A stretch of 64,000 nucleotides of DNA. It comes from Ulota crispa. Taxonomy: Eukaryota > Streptophyta > Bryopsida > Orthotrichales > Orthotrichaceae. A program made the position numbers and the translations under genes. Numbering within the stretch: position 1 is the first letter of the stretch; every line of letters begins with the position of its first letter. The notes under the pieces are model-generated. The model ran no database searches, was not told the origin of the DNA, and saw only the letters and a program-made list of their open reading frames with translations. Positions 33,505 to 43,523 of the stretch are shown in pieces. The stretch lies in NCBI GenBank assembly GCA_963920765.1, contig OY987252.1, positions 250,501 to 314,500 on the forward strand, read 5' to 3'.

Positions 33505-33815
33505 TTGGACAACAATGTCTTCGCTGAGGGCGAGGATGTTGTCACTCAAGGCGAAGACGTTATTGCCCTCGGTGACAACGTCTTTGCCTTGGGCAAGGAC
33601 GTAATTGCTTAGGCAATAACGTCTTTGCCTAGGGCAAAGACGTCTTTGTAGGGCAATAACGTCTTTGCCCAAGGAGGGGACGTTGTTGCTTTGGGCGAAG
33701 ACAACTTCACTTCGGGCAAGGACTTCTTTGCTTGGGTGACAACGTCCCTACCTTGGGCGAAGATGTTATTGCCCTAGGCAAAGACGTCTCCACCTTGGGC
33801 AAAGATGACCCCACC
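33505..33815. repeat. ACGT-core array 3
   Basis: The clearest array. GGGCAAAGACGTCTTTG and variants (AACGTC, GACGTT) recur every 20-25 bp, with several near-palindromic copies at 33600-33680. It lies 20-300 bp upstream of a TATA box. Confidence 0.85.
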
Positions 33816-33830
33816 TCTGCCCTTCCCAAC

Positions 33831-33839
33831 TATATATAG
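33831..33839 (+). promoter_or_regulatory. TATA box of small cargo ORF
   Basis: TATATATAG lies 60 nt upstream of the ATG at 33899 and about 30 nt downstream of CTTGGGCAAAGATGACCCC. The same arrangement (CTTGGGCAAAGACGTCCCC, then TATATAAATA) precedes the transposase relic. Confidence 0.65.
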
Positions 33840-33898
33840 CAAGTGAACTTCTTCCTTTCTTCATTCCACACCCTAAGCCTCATATACTAGCTTGTTCA

Positions 33899-34300
33899 AT
33901 GCCTTGGTTAGAGTTTGGTGGGTGGTGGAACTTCAAGCAGTTTCTTTTGTGCCGTAAACATTGTTTGATTAGAATGAAGGGCCGCATTACATCTTTGAAG
34001 AAGGATACTAAGGTTCTACACATTGAGTTCCGTGACAAAGTGAACACCGATCTCAAGTCTCTGGAATAGCTTGAGCAGTATGAGTATGGGCGATTATTTG
34101 ATCTATTCATGGAGTATCACGCCGTGAAAGGACCTTTGATTCAAGCAATGTTTAACACATGTCTTAACCTCAACGTTCTTGTTTGCACCAAACACCTCCC
34201 AAGGATGTTAGAGCTCTTACATTATGAGCAAAACGTGAGCATCAACAACAAAGCAGAGGTGGAGATTAGTAAGGCTATTGAAACATACAAGCAAGTGTAG
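33899..34300 (+). pseudogene. Small basic cargo ORF relic, unknown family
   Basis: A 133-codon frame from ATG 33899 to TAG 34298-34300, with one internal stop (TAG 34067-34069). It starts MPWLEFGGWWNF, then has a Lys/Arg-rich helical section (MKGRITSLKKDTK). The end is helical (LPRMLELLHYEQNV). No domain is recognised. It sits directly behind a TATA box and ACGT array on the transposase strand, so it was probably an expressed accessory gene of the giant hAT. A 61-bp tandem array follows. Confidence 0.55.
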
Positions 34301-34574
34301 GAATGCTTTTCTTAAGACGCATTCAAGACTTTGTGCTACATGACATAGGATAGAAAGTGTTCTAATCATGACACTGCTTTTTGCCATTTGTAATAGTTTT
34401 GTAAAGTGTTGGCAGTAAACATAATTTGAAGAGCCCAACACCAAAAAATTTCTCCTATTGTTGATGTTTGATGCTCATGGTGTGAGAAATGCGGACACAT
34501 CAAACATTTACAAGTAACTCCATTATCCCTTTGTTTTTGATCAACATGCAATGTGTTTGTTGTTGGGTAAAAAT

Positions 34575-35090
34575 CTACAGCGTTTCTTGTGTTTATTCAT
34601 GTAAGTTGTTACAACTTACAACTAATGGGCTACCCTTTTCATTTTTTTTTTGTTTATGGATGCAAGTTGTTACAACTTACAACTAATGGGCTACCCTTTT
34701 CATTTGTTTTTTGTTCATTCATGTAAGGTGTTACAACTTACAACTAATGGGCTACCCTTTTGATTTGTTTTTTGTTTATGGATGCAAGTTGTTACAACTT
34801 ACAACTAATGGGCTACCTTTTTGATTTGTTTTTTGTTTATTTATATAAGGTGTTACAGCTTACAACTAATGGGCTACGCTTTTTATTTATTTTTTGTTTT
34901 TTCATGTAAGGTTTTACAACTTTCAACTAATGGGCTACTTGTTTGATTTGTGATTTGGTTTTTTATGTAAGTCGTTACAACTTACAACTACTGGGCCACC
35001 CTTTTGATTTGTTTTTTGTTAATTTATGTAAGGTGTTACATCTTTAACTAATGGACTACCCTTTTGATTTGTTTTTTGTTTGTTCATATT
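34575..35090 (+). repeat. 61-bp tandem array, about eight copies
   Basis: ACTAATGGGCTAC recurs at 34621, 34682, 34743, 34804, 34865 and 34926, then as ACTACTGGGCCAC at 34987 and ACTAATGGACTAC at 35047: an almost exact 61-bp period. Units contain GTTGTTACAACTTACAACTA. It precedes the second promoter-side module, mirroring the 59-bp array. Confidence 0.95.
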
Positions 35091-35279
35091 GTTTTCATTT
35101 TGTTTTCATGTATTTCTCATACAATTATATGATAATTGAAAAGGAATCACAATGGTTGTACGTCATTGTACTTTAGAGTCTTGAGCAATAAGAAAAATTT
35201 TAATAGAAACAACAATAGTTAAGGAGGTACAAGGCAAGGAGGACATGTTAGAAGTAGACAAGCAACGAATTAAATATAT

Positions 35280-35640
35280 TGTGTTGGAAGGTGTAATGGG
35301 GTAGGTATGAAAGACAATTAATTACATACACATGTGAAGGAGGTCAAATGTAAGGGGGAGTGGTTGAGGTAGAGGTTAAGGAGGTAGCGGAAGGGAGTAC
35401 GACCTTCAAAGTCAAACCTTGGATATAGTGTTCCTTCATACATGTTGGCAATGACATGGTCGTTGTCATTAATGGGGAATATCAAGATCTTGTCAGATCT
35501 AATAATGGTAGGTAGCTGCAGTGAATGGCTCCCTCCAATACTTGCAAGGGAAGATTGGCATAGGCAAGGCAATTCCCAATCTTTGGAAGGTTTGGGAGTT
35601 GGGGGGCCTTGTAGTGGTGGTCTCCGCACCCTCTTGCTAT
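35280..35640 (+). repeat. Duplicated promoter-side module, copy 2
   Basis: Diverged second copy of 33090-33500, placed between the 61-bp array and ACGT array 4. It leads to the transposase relic. Confidence 0.8.
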
Positions 35641-35850
35641 AGACATCATTGCCAAGGCGAGGACGTCATTGCTCCAACGTTGACGCTTTTGCCCTAGGCG
35701 AGGATGTCATTGCCAATAAGTGAGGACGTCTTTGCCATGGACAATGATATCTAGTGGTGGGGGCAATGATATCTTTGCCAAAGGCAAGGACATCATTGTC
35801 AACCTCATGTGTGCACCCTTAAAGTCTAAACTTGGGCAAAGACGTCCCCA
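35640..35850. repeat. ACGT-core array 4
   Basis: Units such as GGCGAGGACGTCATTGC and GAGGACGTCTTTGCC every 20-30 bp, ending at CTTGGGCAAAGACGTCCCC next to the TATA box of the transposase relic. Confidence 0.8.
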
Positions 35851-35865
35851 CCCCTCCGTTCACAA

Positions 35866-35875
35866 TATATAAATA
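35866..35875 (+). promoter_or_regulatory. TATA box of transposase relic
   Basis: TATATAAATA, about 20 nt after the last ACGT unit, in the same arrangement as at 33831. It lies about 210 nt before the first recognisable transposase codons. Confidence 0.65.
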
Positions 35876-36084
35876 CAAGAGGGAGGACTAGCATTCCCCA
35901 CGTCTATCACCTTGGCTTCATTTCTTGGACCTCTTAATTTGAGCTCTAAGCAAGCCTAGTTGGGTGACAGGCGGCCATATGTTGTTGCTAAGGTGATGTA
36001 AAAATTAGTTTAAGCGGTACATTGGCGCTACTCATTATCACTATCACCCAAATCTTGATATTGTAGAAGCCCACCTGTTTTGTC

Positions 36085-38474
36085 AACAACAAAGTAGGCG
36101 GTAGACATTTGCATTCATATGTGAATGAAATGGGAAGTCAACGGAGGCAGACCGTTGCATGGGAGCCATGGTACAACTTTTTGGCTGATAGAAAGAGTGG
36201 TACATGTCTTTTCTGCCCAGCCTCTTTTTCCTACAAGAAGGATTGCGCATTTCTCCACCACGGGTTTGGTGAGTGCACACGAAGGACCTTTTGTCCTGAA
36301 TTACCTGATATGGTGAAGGCTAGTTTTCAAAATTGCGGAGGCGTTGTGCCGCAACGAATGACATTGGAAGAGATGGGTCTAGGGAATTCAACTTGACATG
36401 GTCCCCCTAGAGCATTGTCTTTTGGTATATCAAGCCAATCCGTTGCACAAACTGAAGCAATGGCAGGGATGATTAGCAAGAATCCAGAGTGAGAAGCTAA
36501 CCCTTTTTCAAGGAATGAGGCACCACATTGGTCCAATGATGCAGGTGCATTGAACTTGACAAGATTTGGATCAATGCGGCAATGTCAAATGGAAGATGCT
36601 TTTTCCATTCAGAAGAGGAAGGAGTTGGACTAGAAGTGGGCATCATTCTTCTATATGGCAAATGTGCCATTCAAGGTGGCAAGGCATCCTGCCTTCATTT
36701 AGGCGGTGGGGGCAACATCCGTGGCAAAATTTGAATACATTCCTCCTGGTTATCACTAGTTGAGGACTAATTCATTGCCCCAAAGAGGACGCAAATTGAG
36801 AAGGAGATCAAAGCTAAAGTTGGTTTTTTGGTTAAAAACTACAGGGTTTCAATATGCATTGATGATTGGGACAATGTCAATCAGAGGCCTCTCATGAATG
36901 TAATGATGTCTTGCCCCGCGGGTGATATATTCATGGGGAGCATTGACACTAGCAAGGAAACAAAATCCATGCTCTACATCGTAGACCAAATGAAAGTATT
37001 CATTGAGAAGGTGGATGCAAAGTACGTGACGCAAGTTTGTACCGATATTGCGCCAAACATGCTTGGAGCATTGAATGACATCATCAATACATACCCCCAC
37101 ATTTTCAAGCAAAGATGCATGACAATTGCATTGGATCTCATGTTAGAAGATTGGGCCAAGGTCCAAGAATTCAAAGATTTGATTAAATGATCCAAACAAT
37201 TGTGCCAGGACGTAATGAACCATCATGCGTCAATGTCAATTTTTTGCAAATTGAGTCCTAACTTGCAACTTGTAGTATCTAGCAAAACCAGATTTGCTTG
37301 TAATTTCCTCATGTTGCAGCGTATGGTTGAATTTAGGGTAGTGCTGTTGCGGTTGAAAGACCATCCACATGTTCTAAATTACTTTGCTTCCCTACGGAAC
37401 ATGCAAAACGGTGAGCAGGCGGCTACCACTTTGCAAAACGTGGTTCTAACCATTGAGGATGTGGCTTTCTGGCAACAATGTCAAAATTACGTCCACATGA
37501 CCAAAGATGTCTTGAAGGCGTTGCGCATATTTGATGGCCACAAACCAGCAATGGGACGGGCGTGGCTTGTAATGCACAATCTTCAAAAGCATGTGTATTC
37601 TTTGAGCAAGCAACCTTTTAGCCTACAAGATTACATAGCAATTGTCTTAGAAGAGTCCTTCATAGCAAGGTGGAACTTCATTTTCTCTAACGTTTACTAC
37701 GCTGGGGCCATATTGAATCCTATTCTCAAGGACCATGCGGCGCTAAAGGCAGATAATTGTGCCTTTTAGGCATTGTATCGAGTCATCCGCTGCATGGAAG
37801 ATGTATTGGGTGTAGATTATGACATTGTTATGACAAAACTAACACAGTATGAAGAGGGCACTGGACCATATAGCCCGGATTTGACACCCAACTTGCGCGA
37901 GATGAAGTTAGCTGCCCACCATTGGTGGCACTGGGTCGCTGACCAAACACTCTCTAAAATTGCTATGTGTATCCTAGCGCTCATTTGTTCGGCAAGCTCT
38001 AGCAAATGGAATTGGAGTATGTATTCTTTTGTGCACAACAAGAGTCAAAATCAGCTAGCCCTAGAGAAGGCTGAGTCACTAGTTTATATTTATACCAACA
38101 ACCGCATCATATGCAAAAGAGTAGTGGCCGATCCGGTTTGTTGGTATGATGCAAATGTCTTGTTGAAGGACTACAACGTGGATGCCTTAAGCCCTATTCC
38201 AATTGGTGAACCCAATCGTGAATTTGATGTAATGCAAGCACAAGAGGAGGAAAATGATGACATGGAAGCGAACCGAGCCCCATCGGAATATCTGCCAAAT
38301 CCATAACTTTGGAGACGTGGTGCCAATCACCTTGAGGAGACAAGAAACTATTACGGAGAGGATGATGATGATCTAGAAGACCCCACTGATAGAGCTTGGA
38401 GTCCTTGGCCAGAAGTTCCTACTCAAATTCCGTTGCCTCTCCTTCCTAGAAAGAAAGAGGCCACTATGGAATAA
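36085..38474 (+). pseudogene. hAT transposase relic (BED + DUF659 + hATC)
   Basis: Recognisable parts in order: a BED-like zinc finger (WEPWYNFLADRKSGTCLFC, HHGFG, TRRTFCPELPDMVKASF; about 36160-36345); the DUF659 N-terminal region (KWASFFYMANVPFKVARHP, PPGYH; about 36630-36760, with stops); DUF659 proper (KNYRVSICIDDWDNVNQRP, then YVTQVCTDIAPNMLGA; 36828-37190); a helical middle (37200-37769); and the hATC dimerisation region (SASSSKWNWSMYSFVHNKSQ, about 38000-38060) with an acidic tail to 38474. A frameshift lies near 36770-36800. From 36828 onward one frame holds for 1.6 kb with stops at 37188, 37767 and 38304. It would have cut and joined the ends at 24859 and 42570. Now inactive. Confidence 0.85.
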
Positions 38475-38499
38475 CCTTTGTTTTCATCTTCAAAAAAAA

Positions 38500-39690
38500 T
38501 GTTCCGGATGCGGTCAACCTTGATGATTGGGAAATTCCCGTGTCTAATGGCAATGAGGACGGCAATCCTTTTTCAAAAACTGATGCTGGAAATGGAGATG
38601 CCAACAACAATGGGGGCGGTGCAAACTTGGGGAACACAGCAACTCCAAACTTTGATGGATTTGAGTATGAGCGTGAGGGAAACGAGAGGTTCAAAGTCAT
38701 GGGTGCAACAATCCGTAGCAACACAATTGTTCAAGGACAGAACAACAATGTAGCTGTTCCAAACACAAGGATGGTTAAACCGGTCCAAAGGCTTGCAGCG
38801 GTTGTGAATGGATCAAGGCATTTTGACCCTAACTATCAAGACCCAAATGACGCTTTGCGTTCATGGACAACAAAGAATCCGCATCAAATACAGTGCATAG
38901 TGATGTTCTTGACCCAACCACACCCACGCCATGTATCCAGAATTTGACTTCTTTGGCAACTTTGCTTGCCAATGTGAGACGTTTCGGTGAAGGGTTAGAT
39001 TTAGTGAGAAATGTTTGGGTCTCAAATCCAGATACCAATGGTAGTGGTGATGGTAGACTCCCGGCGGCCCCTACACGTCTAGGTGTATATTATCAAGGCC
39101 GTGGAAGAAATGGAGGGACCAAAGGCCATGGAAGGAGTGGAGGCTATGGAAGAAAAGGAGGAATTGGACGGACAAAAGGCCGTGGAAGGAATGAAGGCAG
39201 TGGAGGAATTAGAGGCCGTGGCAAAACAAACAACAACAATCCATCATCTTCTAGATGTGGAAGACGTACGTCTATCGCAATAGGGGTGAGAGATCCAAAT
39301 GTTGTAGTGCTACTGTTTTGGAACACTTTTGTCCCGGGATGCAGTCTTTCAACACCCGCATTTGTTGTTCCCCATGGTACTTGTCTTACCGTCGGCCCTT
39401 GTGTAAATTCCAACAATGAAGATCCCATGGCACATCACCGGAAGAGACTAAGAGTCATGGACAATAAAAACATTTTAGAGGTGCAAAATGAAAACTCAGA
39501 TGTGGAGGTCTCCAGGAGCTTAAGCAATTCCCTTCCTTAAAATGAAAGTGCCAACAATGAAGGCGGCAATGATGAAGACATCAACGACAAAGCACCATCT
39601 GATGATGACGTTGTCATAAGACACATTATTTCAACTATCCCATCTAATAACACAATGCGTAGGTCAAATTGTTTCAATACTTGAGGATCA
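38500..39690 (+). pseudogene. Asn/Gly- and RG-rich ORF relic, unknown
   Basis: Two consecutive frames: about 38520-38947 (acidic, Asn/Gly-rich, NVPDAVNLDDWEIP) and, after a shift, 38863-39690. The latter contains GRGRNGGTKGHGR-type Arg-Gly repeats (about 39090-39230), then a Cys/Pro-containing segment and an acidic tail with one stop at 39538. The RG-rich stretch resembles nucleic-acid-binding tails. It may be the 3' end of the transposase transcript or a separate cargo gene; no domain is recognised and no separate TATA/array module precedes it, which favours the former. Confidence 0.5.
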
Positions 39691-39914
39691 CCAGTAGTAG
39701 CTTTACAAGTCTTTAGGAATTGAAGAGATTCCAAGCAATTCCATGAAAGATGTAAGGCAAAATGGTGGGAGTATCTTAGATAACCGATGGTATTTTCAAG
39801 TTCTATGATGGTAAAATGTATTCCAAAAAGCCTGTTTTTAATACATAGATCTGGTTATACCAGACATTGAAGCACATATGTTGCAGAGTTTTTTAGTTGC
39901 GTTACTATGAGAAA

Positions 39915-40060
39915 GCCCACGGTAACGTCCACGCCTTGACCCAAAGACGTCCGCACCCAAGCCAAAGACGTCCGTGTGCAGATTGCAGACATCCTCGCTT
40001 GAGTCAAAGACGTTCGCGGCTAGACCGCAAACGTCCACGCGCATGCAGGTACGTTGTCGC
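39915..40060. repeat. ACGT-core array 5
   Basis: CCAAAGACGTCCG, CAAAGACGTTCG and CAAACGTCCACG recur every 20-30 bp, a GC-richer variant of the same array type, downstream of the transposase region. Confidence 0.75.
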
Positions 40061-40214
40061 TGTCCTGATGGAGATTCCTCCATCATGTAGATACTCGTTA
40101 TTTATTTATGCTTGTGTTGATTTCAGTAAATCAACAGTTGAGGCAAAAGTGGTGGTCGTGGTGAGGACCACGGTTTGGTGACAGCATAGTGGCTATAGAT
40201 TCCAGTGAGCTGCG

Positions 40215-40400
40215 CCATCTTGTCACATGCACAGCTCAGGAGGATAGGTAGCAGGTTGGCTGGGCCAATTTCCTGCCTCACTAGCTGCCAAGCCGTGAGC
40301 CACCATCATCGCTCGACGAGTTCGATGGGATTCGAACCAGGATCGGCGGGCGGCTAGAGACGACCGCTTCTCCAGCCAACCAAGTCCACGACTTGGCGAC
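40215..40400 (-). mobile_element. tRNA-derived SINE-like unit
   Basis: On the minus strand GGTTCGAATCCC (40338-40327) is a perfect pol III B box. About 35 nt upstream, TTGGCTGGAGAAGCGGTC resembles an A box and D-arm. A non-tRNA body follows (GATGGTGGCTCACGGC). There is no complete cloverleaf, so a SINE rather than a tRNA gene is likely. It lies inside the giant hAT. Confidence 0.5.
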
Positions 40401-40779
40401 TGAAGACAAGCGTTTGACTCTATTATATGCTTGCAAGGGCACGTGGCCATTTTACGATGTTGTTTATTTTGCAATTTAATCATTTTCATATGTTTATTTA
40501 GATGTTTTGGAAGGCTCATATATATTTTGCCTTTGTTTGAATAAAAATACTAAGGATTCAGAAGTTAATGGGAAAGGTGTGAAAAGAAAAAGGGTATGAC
40601 ATCTATGGTGGGGTTAGGATAGGGAGGAGCATGGGCTGATGTGCTCCACCTCCCTATTTTAGATAGGATCGAAATTATGGAAGAAAGATCCCTTAGTTAT
40701 TGAAAGTTAGTGTATGAGTATTGGTGAGAAGAAGGGAAAAAGATCCCAAAACTTTGATGTAAGAGATTTTTTTGTATAT

Positions 40780-41590
40780 ACATGATTTTGAATTGAAATT
40801 TGAGGAGGTTGTTCATTGTGTGATTACCTTTCCAAACTGAGTTTGCAAGTTTGATTGGAGTTGTGATGCAAAAGTTATGAATGTTTGAATTTTGAAGTCA
40901 AAAAGCCAAACTATAAAGAAAGGTTGAGACTTCAACAAGCTATAACTTATGGTTTGTATATCATTTTGCAACAAGATTTGAAGGGAGTGTTTATCTTAGT
41001 CTTGGCTTTCTAGAAAGTTCTTAAACTTGAGATTTGAAACTTGAACGAGAAAGTTATGGAGGTGTGAAGGTTTGGAGGTGGCTGCCTTTTTGTTAGGAGA
41101 AAGCCAAGACTTTGAAGAGCTACAACTTTTGAACAATATGAAATTTTCTTCTCAGATTTTTAGAAGTGATAGTTTGTTGTCATAGCATTTCAAATTGTCT
41201 TTAATTATTTCATTTGGAGTTTTATTGAAGAAGTTATAGTGGGTAAAAATTGGAGATTTGGGTGTTCTCTAAAAAATTGAGACCCACACTTTGAATGACT
41301 AGAGCTTTCGAATAGAGTTTTATTTTGAAGTGAAAACTTTATGGATTGTAGCCAGTGATATCATCTTTCTAAATTGATATCACATTTCTATGGGTGATAT
41401 ATAGAACAAAAGTTATAGAGGTTTATAGAGGCAGTATTTAATTTGTAAGGAGGAAGAAGAGCCTCTACTTTGAACCTGCATAACTTTTGGACTGTATCTT
41501 AAATTGAGTTGATATTTGAAGGAATGTTAAAAGATTAGAAGAGCTTTTCAAATTGCTATTATACTTAGCATTTGAATCTTTGAACCATCT
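40780..41590 (+). repeat. Tandem repeat of about 178 bp, four copies
   Basis: AAAGTTATGAATG / AAAGTTATGGAGG / GAAGTTATAGTGG / AAAGTTATAGAGG start units at about 40871, 41048, 41229 and 41405. In each, about 60 bp later, ACTTTGAA..(GAGCTA)CAACTTTTG-like sequence follows. Spacings are 176-181 bp, with strong divergence between copies. Confidence 0.75.
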
Positions 41591-41665
41591 GTGGCACTAG
41601 ATAGAAGGTTGCTGCTTTTCTAGGACTTATTATTTGTGATTTTCTCCATTGTTTTTATTAAAACA

Positions 41666-41800
41666 TGAAGACTTGAGGACTTGAAGACTTGAAGATTTGA
41701 AGACTTGAAGACTTAAAGACTTAAAGACTTAAAGACTTAAAGACTTAAAGACTTAAAGACTTGAAGATTTAAAAATCTGAAGATCTGAAGATTTCAAGAG
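41666..41800 (+). repeat. 8-bp tandem repeat (GACTTRAA)
   Basis: About fifteen copies of GACTTGAA/GACTTAAA, with the central six (41710-41760) identical GACTTAAA. A short related run (GACTGAAGACTGAAG) recurs at about 42177-42193. Confidence 0.92.
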
Positions 41801-42299
41801 GAATGTTTTGGATTTATTTTTTATGTATGTGTAGGATGTGGCTTTGTTATTCCTAGCCGGTTTTGGAAGCTCATTTGTCAATTCATTTTCATTTTGTTTT
41901 GTAAACCCTATTGCGGACAATTTGGATTAAACCAAACTTAATCTCATTTATTGTTGTGGTGACAAAATGGGATTAATCACCCACATGATTGAGACTTGCT
42001 TTGTTCTTTCAATCTGGAGTTTTGGTCAGCAGATCATGAATTTGATTTTAGAATCTTGTCATACGGACGGCAGCTCGTGTCTGCTGTCCCGATCTATCCA
42101 TCCCGTATCTAGTGAACTCTTATGCCTATCTTGACCCTTATATCCTTAGAGCCAGCTACAGGATAGGCCAACGGAAGACTGAAGACTGAAGATTTGAAGA
42201 GAAAATCAAGATTGACGATGATTTTAGTCGGCAACGCACGATTGCAGCAAAACACTCTGCATATTCTTAAGGCATGCTCCTCTCAACTCGACACCGCCC

Positions 42300-42420
42300 T
42301 GCCCTGCGACGTTTGCGCCTTTGCTTGAATGTTCGCGCCCTATCCCGAGACGTCCTTGCCCCAAAGCTAATATCCATGCCTTGTTAGAGGCGTCCACCTA
42401 GGACGTGCGTCCTTGCTGGA
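42300..42420. repeat. ACGT-core array 6 (right subterminal)
   Basis: GCGACGTTTGCGCC, GAGACGTCCTTGCC, GAGGCGTCCACC and GGACGTGCGTCC units, 150-270 bp from the right end. This mirrors array 1 at the left end. Confidence 0.7.
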
Positions 42421-42548
42421 TGACATGTCACGTATTGACGTGTCATTTTGCGCCAACCATTTATCCTACAGAAAATTACTATGTCTCTAATAGACAATCG
42501 CTGGGTTTGTCCATTTGCCCTATCCAATTTGCCTGCCCATTGACCAAC

Positions 42549-42570
42549 TTTGCCCGTTATGACAACCTTG
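42549..42570 (-). repeat. Right terminal inverted repeat of giant hAT
   Basis: The reverse complement starts CAAGGTTGTCATAACGGGC, matching the left end except for one base. Directly followed by ATGTGGAT. Confidence 0.92.
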
Positions 42571-42578
42571 ATGTGGAT
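42571..42578 (+). repeat. 8-bp target-site duplication, right copy
   Basis: ATGTGGAT, identical to 24851-24858. Confidence 0.92.
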
Positions 42579-42595
42579 AGGGTGTCCCATACATA

Positions 42596-43523
42596 TTAAC
42601 CCTTAAAGGACCAATTGTCCCTATTTGGGACATTAGGATTTTGGGTATGTACCTAAATATTAAAAAAAAATCTTTTTTTGTTGAAAATTTCATACTAGAT
42701 TGCCCCTATTAAGAGTTTCATGGAGATTTTTTTTTTCATTTTTTTGGATTCATGGTTTGGAAGTTAGTACCACTCAAAGTTTAAAATGGGGAGTCCGAGT
42801 AGCTCCAAAATTTTGCTTGAAGTGTCTTTTGACATTGAGATTTTTCACACATGTAAAAAATATTACCTTTTTTGAAGGCGTCAAAAAACAATTCTTGTCT
42901 TTAGTGAAAAAAAACCGTTAATCCCAAGTCAAACATTTTTACATATTGTCGAGCACTGCACCAAAAAACTTCTTCTTTTTTACATAAAACTTAGAGATCT
43001 TCATATATTTTACATTTTATTTTTTCTATTATAAGATGTGGTGCAAACCTTCTTATGAACTGCTTGGATTCTCATTCTAAAGCATGTTTAGTTCACAATA
43101 AAACAAAACATGAAATGACAATTTTTGGACCTCCAATCCTTGCACATTTGTTTTGAATATGCTACACCCTTTATCTACTTTAAAATGTGGTATATAAGGA
43201 ACTAACATCATGCCTCACACAATGGTAAAGGATTTAGACCTTGTCTAGTGCAAAATTTTAATACCAAGTGCATTCAAAGTGTGTTGATTCACTCAAGGCA
43301 AGGAAGAAATGAACCATATTCTTGACTTCATATATTATAATCTTCAAGTTTGTGTGATGGATTGCAGTCAAAAAATATGGTAAGTTCATATAGAAGTCCT
43401 TTCAAGATCATACGGTTGAAAACCCATAATTGTACTTCAAACTAAGATTTGATGGCCACTTTAAGATAGTGGAAGTTATGGAATATTTCTTGAGGAAAAA
43501 TGCCTTGGTCCTTTAGAGGTTAA
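42596..43523 (+). mobile_element. TTAA-target MITE, copy B
   Basis: A 920-bp element (42600-43519) with ends CCCTTAAAGGACCAA and, reverse complemented, CCTCTAAAGGACCAA, flanked on both sides by TTAA (42596-42599, 43520-43523). Collinear with 14752-15596, but it retains a middle section (about 43125-43250) that copy A has lost. No coding capacity. It lies 25 bp outside the giant hAT. Confidence 0.85.

Larger units (their letters stand above)
24859..42570 (+). mobile_element. Giant 17.7 kb hAT-like transposon with cargo genes
   Basis: The ends are inverted repeats: CAAGGTTGTCATAA, then T (left) or C (right), then GGGCAAA, so 21 of 22 positions agree. Both ends are flanked by ATGTGGAT. The interior holds a BED/DUF659-type transposase relic and four other decayed genes, each with a promoter-like module. 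Six arrays plus one minor cluster of an ACGT-centred motif also lie inside, and no comparable array lies outside. Later insertions inside include two TTAA-target MITE relics and a SINE-like unit, so the original element was shorter than 17.7 kb. All its reading frames carry stops, so this copy is non-autonomous now. An alternative would be two unrelated hAT ends by coincidence, but matching termini and target repeats make this very unlikely. Confidence 0.88.

Noticed and set aside
33389-33672. Open frames on both strands through the ACGT array
   Set aside because: Their Val/Asp/Ala/Leu periodicity comes from the repeat; no domain.
40327-40400. A true tRNA gene
   Set aside because: A B box is present but acceptor and anticodon stems do not form convincingly; a SINE explains it better.
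40540-42220. A solo LTR or LTR retrotransposon
   Set aside because: No TG...CA ends, matching second LTR or 5-bp duplication could be found.
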